From Chara braunii (lineage: Eukaryota > Streptophyta > Charophyceae > Charales > Characeae), in assembly GCA_003427395.1 (NCBI GenBank), contig BFEA01000124.1, forward strand, positions 634,738-665,397: DNA of 30,660 nucleotides, in the 5' to 3' direction. Below the pieces are notes generated by a model. That model was given only the letters and a program-made list of their open reading frames with translations. It did no database searches and was not told where the DNA came from. Each line of letters opens with the position of its first letter. The stretch's first letter is position 1. The position numbers and the translations under genes were made by a program. This document shows, piece by piece, positions 29,260-30,660 of the stretch.

Positions 29260-30411
29260 TGGCGAGAGGAAGATCAGCTAAACAATCTAATCGCCTCAGT
29301 CCTCCCGTCACTCGACAGAGGTCCGCCGAGGCTCGAATAGAGATGCTCATGGCCGATGCTAATGGAACACCTCCCCGAATGATGGTAAGCATCCCCGCTA
29401 CCTTTCCTCTACCCCAACTACACTCATCTGAAGGCATGGCTTGAAGCTGTGCAAACACAGGGCTATGGCGCCGAGGACCTTCCCCACGTCATCACCCTGT
29501 TACTCCGAAATACCGCGCACGATTGGTTCAAAAGGCATCGATGGGTAGATTGGGACACCTTTAAGAAAGCGTTCCTAGCGCGATTTGACGCGGTCAACGA
29601 AGATGCTGCATGGTTTGTACTGAAAACCCGTCCGTAGGAACTAGGGAAACTGTTACCCGACATTGTGGACCGATTTCAGACCGCATTAGACAAATTGAGA
29701 CGGGAAGAAAATGCTGCTCGAGACCTGTTCATCGACCATCTCCACAATCCCGTGCTGAAGGCGAAACTGCAGAAAAAGGTCCCTCCCAAGATGAACCAAC
29801 TGTCTGTCATTATAGCTAAAGCCCTCGAACTAGATTTGCTAGACATAGGTAAGTATATTAGTCAGGGAGAAGAAAACATTTCAGACACGATCCAAGATGT
29901 GGCTGCTAAGCGGCGTTGGTGGCTCAGAGCGGTGGGACGATTTTACCCTCGTCCCGATCACGACTACCAGGACGGCCCCGCCCCAGATCCCTCCCCGTAT
30001 CACTCTCTACCTCTCACGAAACCTCCTCCCAAAATGGCGCCTGTAAACATAGTAATGACCCAAGACGCCGCATCAGTACCTATCACCAACATGCATCTGG
30101 CCCAGATGATTCATAACGCTACGACTAAACAGTCTGAGTAGATGAATAATCGGCTTTAGATGCAGGCTTCGTCGATGGATTGGTTGGAACAGATCATAAC
30201 CAAACTAATGAAAGCTAATTCCAGCCCTTCTCGCCCCGCTTCTACTCTGTACCCACTGCTAAGCCCCCCTCCTGCAATTGGATTAGCTCCCCCTCAGGCG
30301 GCCAACCCAGCAGGGAGGATCGAGTGTTACAACTGTAAACAGCCCAAATACTTCGCGCGTGAATGCCCTCAACCGAAACGCAATCAACCTCTGCCTGCAG
30401 CCTATGTATCC
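29260..30411 (+). pseudogene. Ty3/gypsy-type Gag, broken
   Basis: The N-terminal part (SAEARIEMLMAD) is in one frame to about 29400, then the frame changes. The main frame from 29389 has YTHLKAWLEAV, LLLRNTAHDWFKRH and WDTFKKAFLARF, the Retrotrans_gag core, then an assembly-type helical region and a Pro-rich linker. TAG codons at 29635, 30139 and 30157 interrupt it in frame; each could be a former CAG. The zinc knuckle near 30325-30366 reads C-x2-C-x4-Y-x4-C: His is replaced by Tyr (TAC at 30349). Gag packages element RNA. Similarity ends near 30411, where unrelated inverted-repeat sequence begins, so no protease or polymerase follows in the window. Confidence 0.8.
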
Positions 30412-30600
30412 ATTCAACTCGCAACGGGTTTTGTACAACGCTGTTGTACCCGTTGTACACCCCCCGGGTCCGAGTTGAATCCCCGTTGAACGGTACAACG
30501 GGGGCTTCCCGTTGAAATCCGATCAACGAGTCGAGCCCAATGGGCCTCCGACACGTGGCATGATACACGTGGAAAAAAAAAGTGACAAAAAAGTCAAAAA
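30412..30600. repeat. Inverted-repeat sequence interrupting Gag
   Basis: ATTCAACTCG (30412-30421) pairs with CGAGTTGAAT (30471-30480). Inside are CAACGGG/CCCGTTG and TACAAC-GCT-GTTGTA (30434-30448). The CAACG/CGTTG word recurs to about 30530. It begins where Gag similarity stops, so it is probably one end of another insertion that continues past the window. Confidence 0.55.
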
Positions 30601-30607
30601 ACTGCCC

Positions 30608-30619
30608 TCTGTGTGTGTG

Positions 30620-30660
<41 letters not shown>
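30608..30660. repeat. GT dinucleotide microsatellite at window edge
   Basis: GT repeats with occasional GC and AT interruptions run to the last base of the window. Confidence 0.95.

Noticed and set aside
1-30660. CRISPR array, bacterial operon or phage genes
   Set aside because: Repeats are microsatellites, tandem duplications or transposon arms with no regular spacers, and the gene content is eukaryotic retroelement.

Overview
The window looks like nuclear DNA of a plant-lineage eukaryote. No bacterial gene organisation is visible. It holds non-LTR retrotransposons, GIY-YIG retroelement pieces, a plant-type minus-strand primer-binding site, a candidate GT-AG intron, long A/T tracts and many microsatellites. 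The mix (DUF7869-type protein, CCHC-endonuclease-RT LINEs, CAAT/TGAT arrays beside GC-rich palindromes) fits a repeat-rich charophyte alga such as Chara. That assignment is inference from composition and recalled families. No intact housekeeping gene was found; almost everything recognisable is mobile or decayed.

Layout. 1-820: short tandem duplication, then leader-like sequence. 821-4487 (+): broken gene for a DUF7869-type protein with candidate acidic catalytic motifs, one frameshift, three in-frame stops and one probable intron. 4488-6269: A/T-rich, no gene. 6270 to about 13020 (-): nearly complete L1-like LINE with a 26-base poly(A) tail, ORF1 (CCHC) and ORF2 (endonuclease, reverse transcriptase, zf-RVT), broken by few lesions. 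13040-13430: A/T tract.

13430-19120: pieces of a GIY-YIG/reverse-transcriptase retroelement (Penelope-like) on the plus strand. The RT tail (13831-14448) lies upstream of a separate head (zinc knuckle, coiled coil, GIY-YIG; 16072-17657). These pieces are interleaved with four related A/T-plus-GC-palindrome modules. Two of the modules form a 997-base foldback block that splits the GIY-YIG region and is flanked by TATAT. 19120-21440: heavily decayed sequence. 21683-22115: foldback element. 22290 to about 25260 (+): decayed second LINE of the same clade, carrying a roughly 350-base insert with inverted ends.

25260-27420: no clear gene; a TATA-containing promoter-like stretch near 26734. 27422-27636 and 28224-28566: two members of a TA-flanked palindromic element family; the second has a further palindrome in its centre. 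29213 onward (+): primer-binding site and Gag of a Ty3/gypsy-type LTR retrotransposon. The Gag has three in-frame TAG codons and a His-to-Tyr change in its zinc knuckle, and it is cut by an inverted-repeat sequence near 30412. The genes do not form a pathway: the window is a stack of nested insertions, and many stops are compatible with C-to-T change in former Gln codons.
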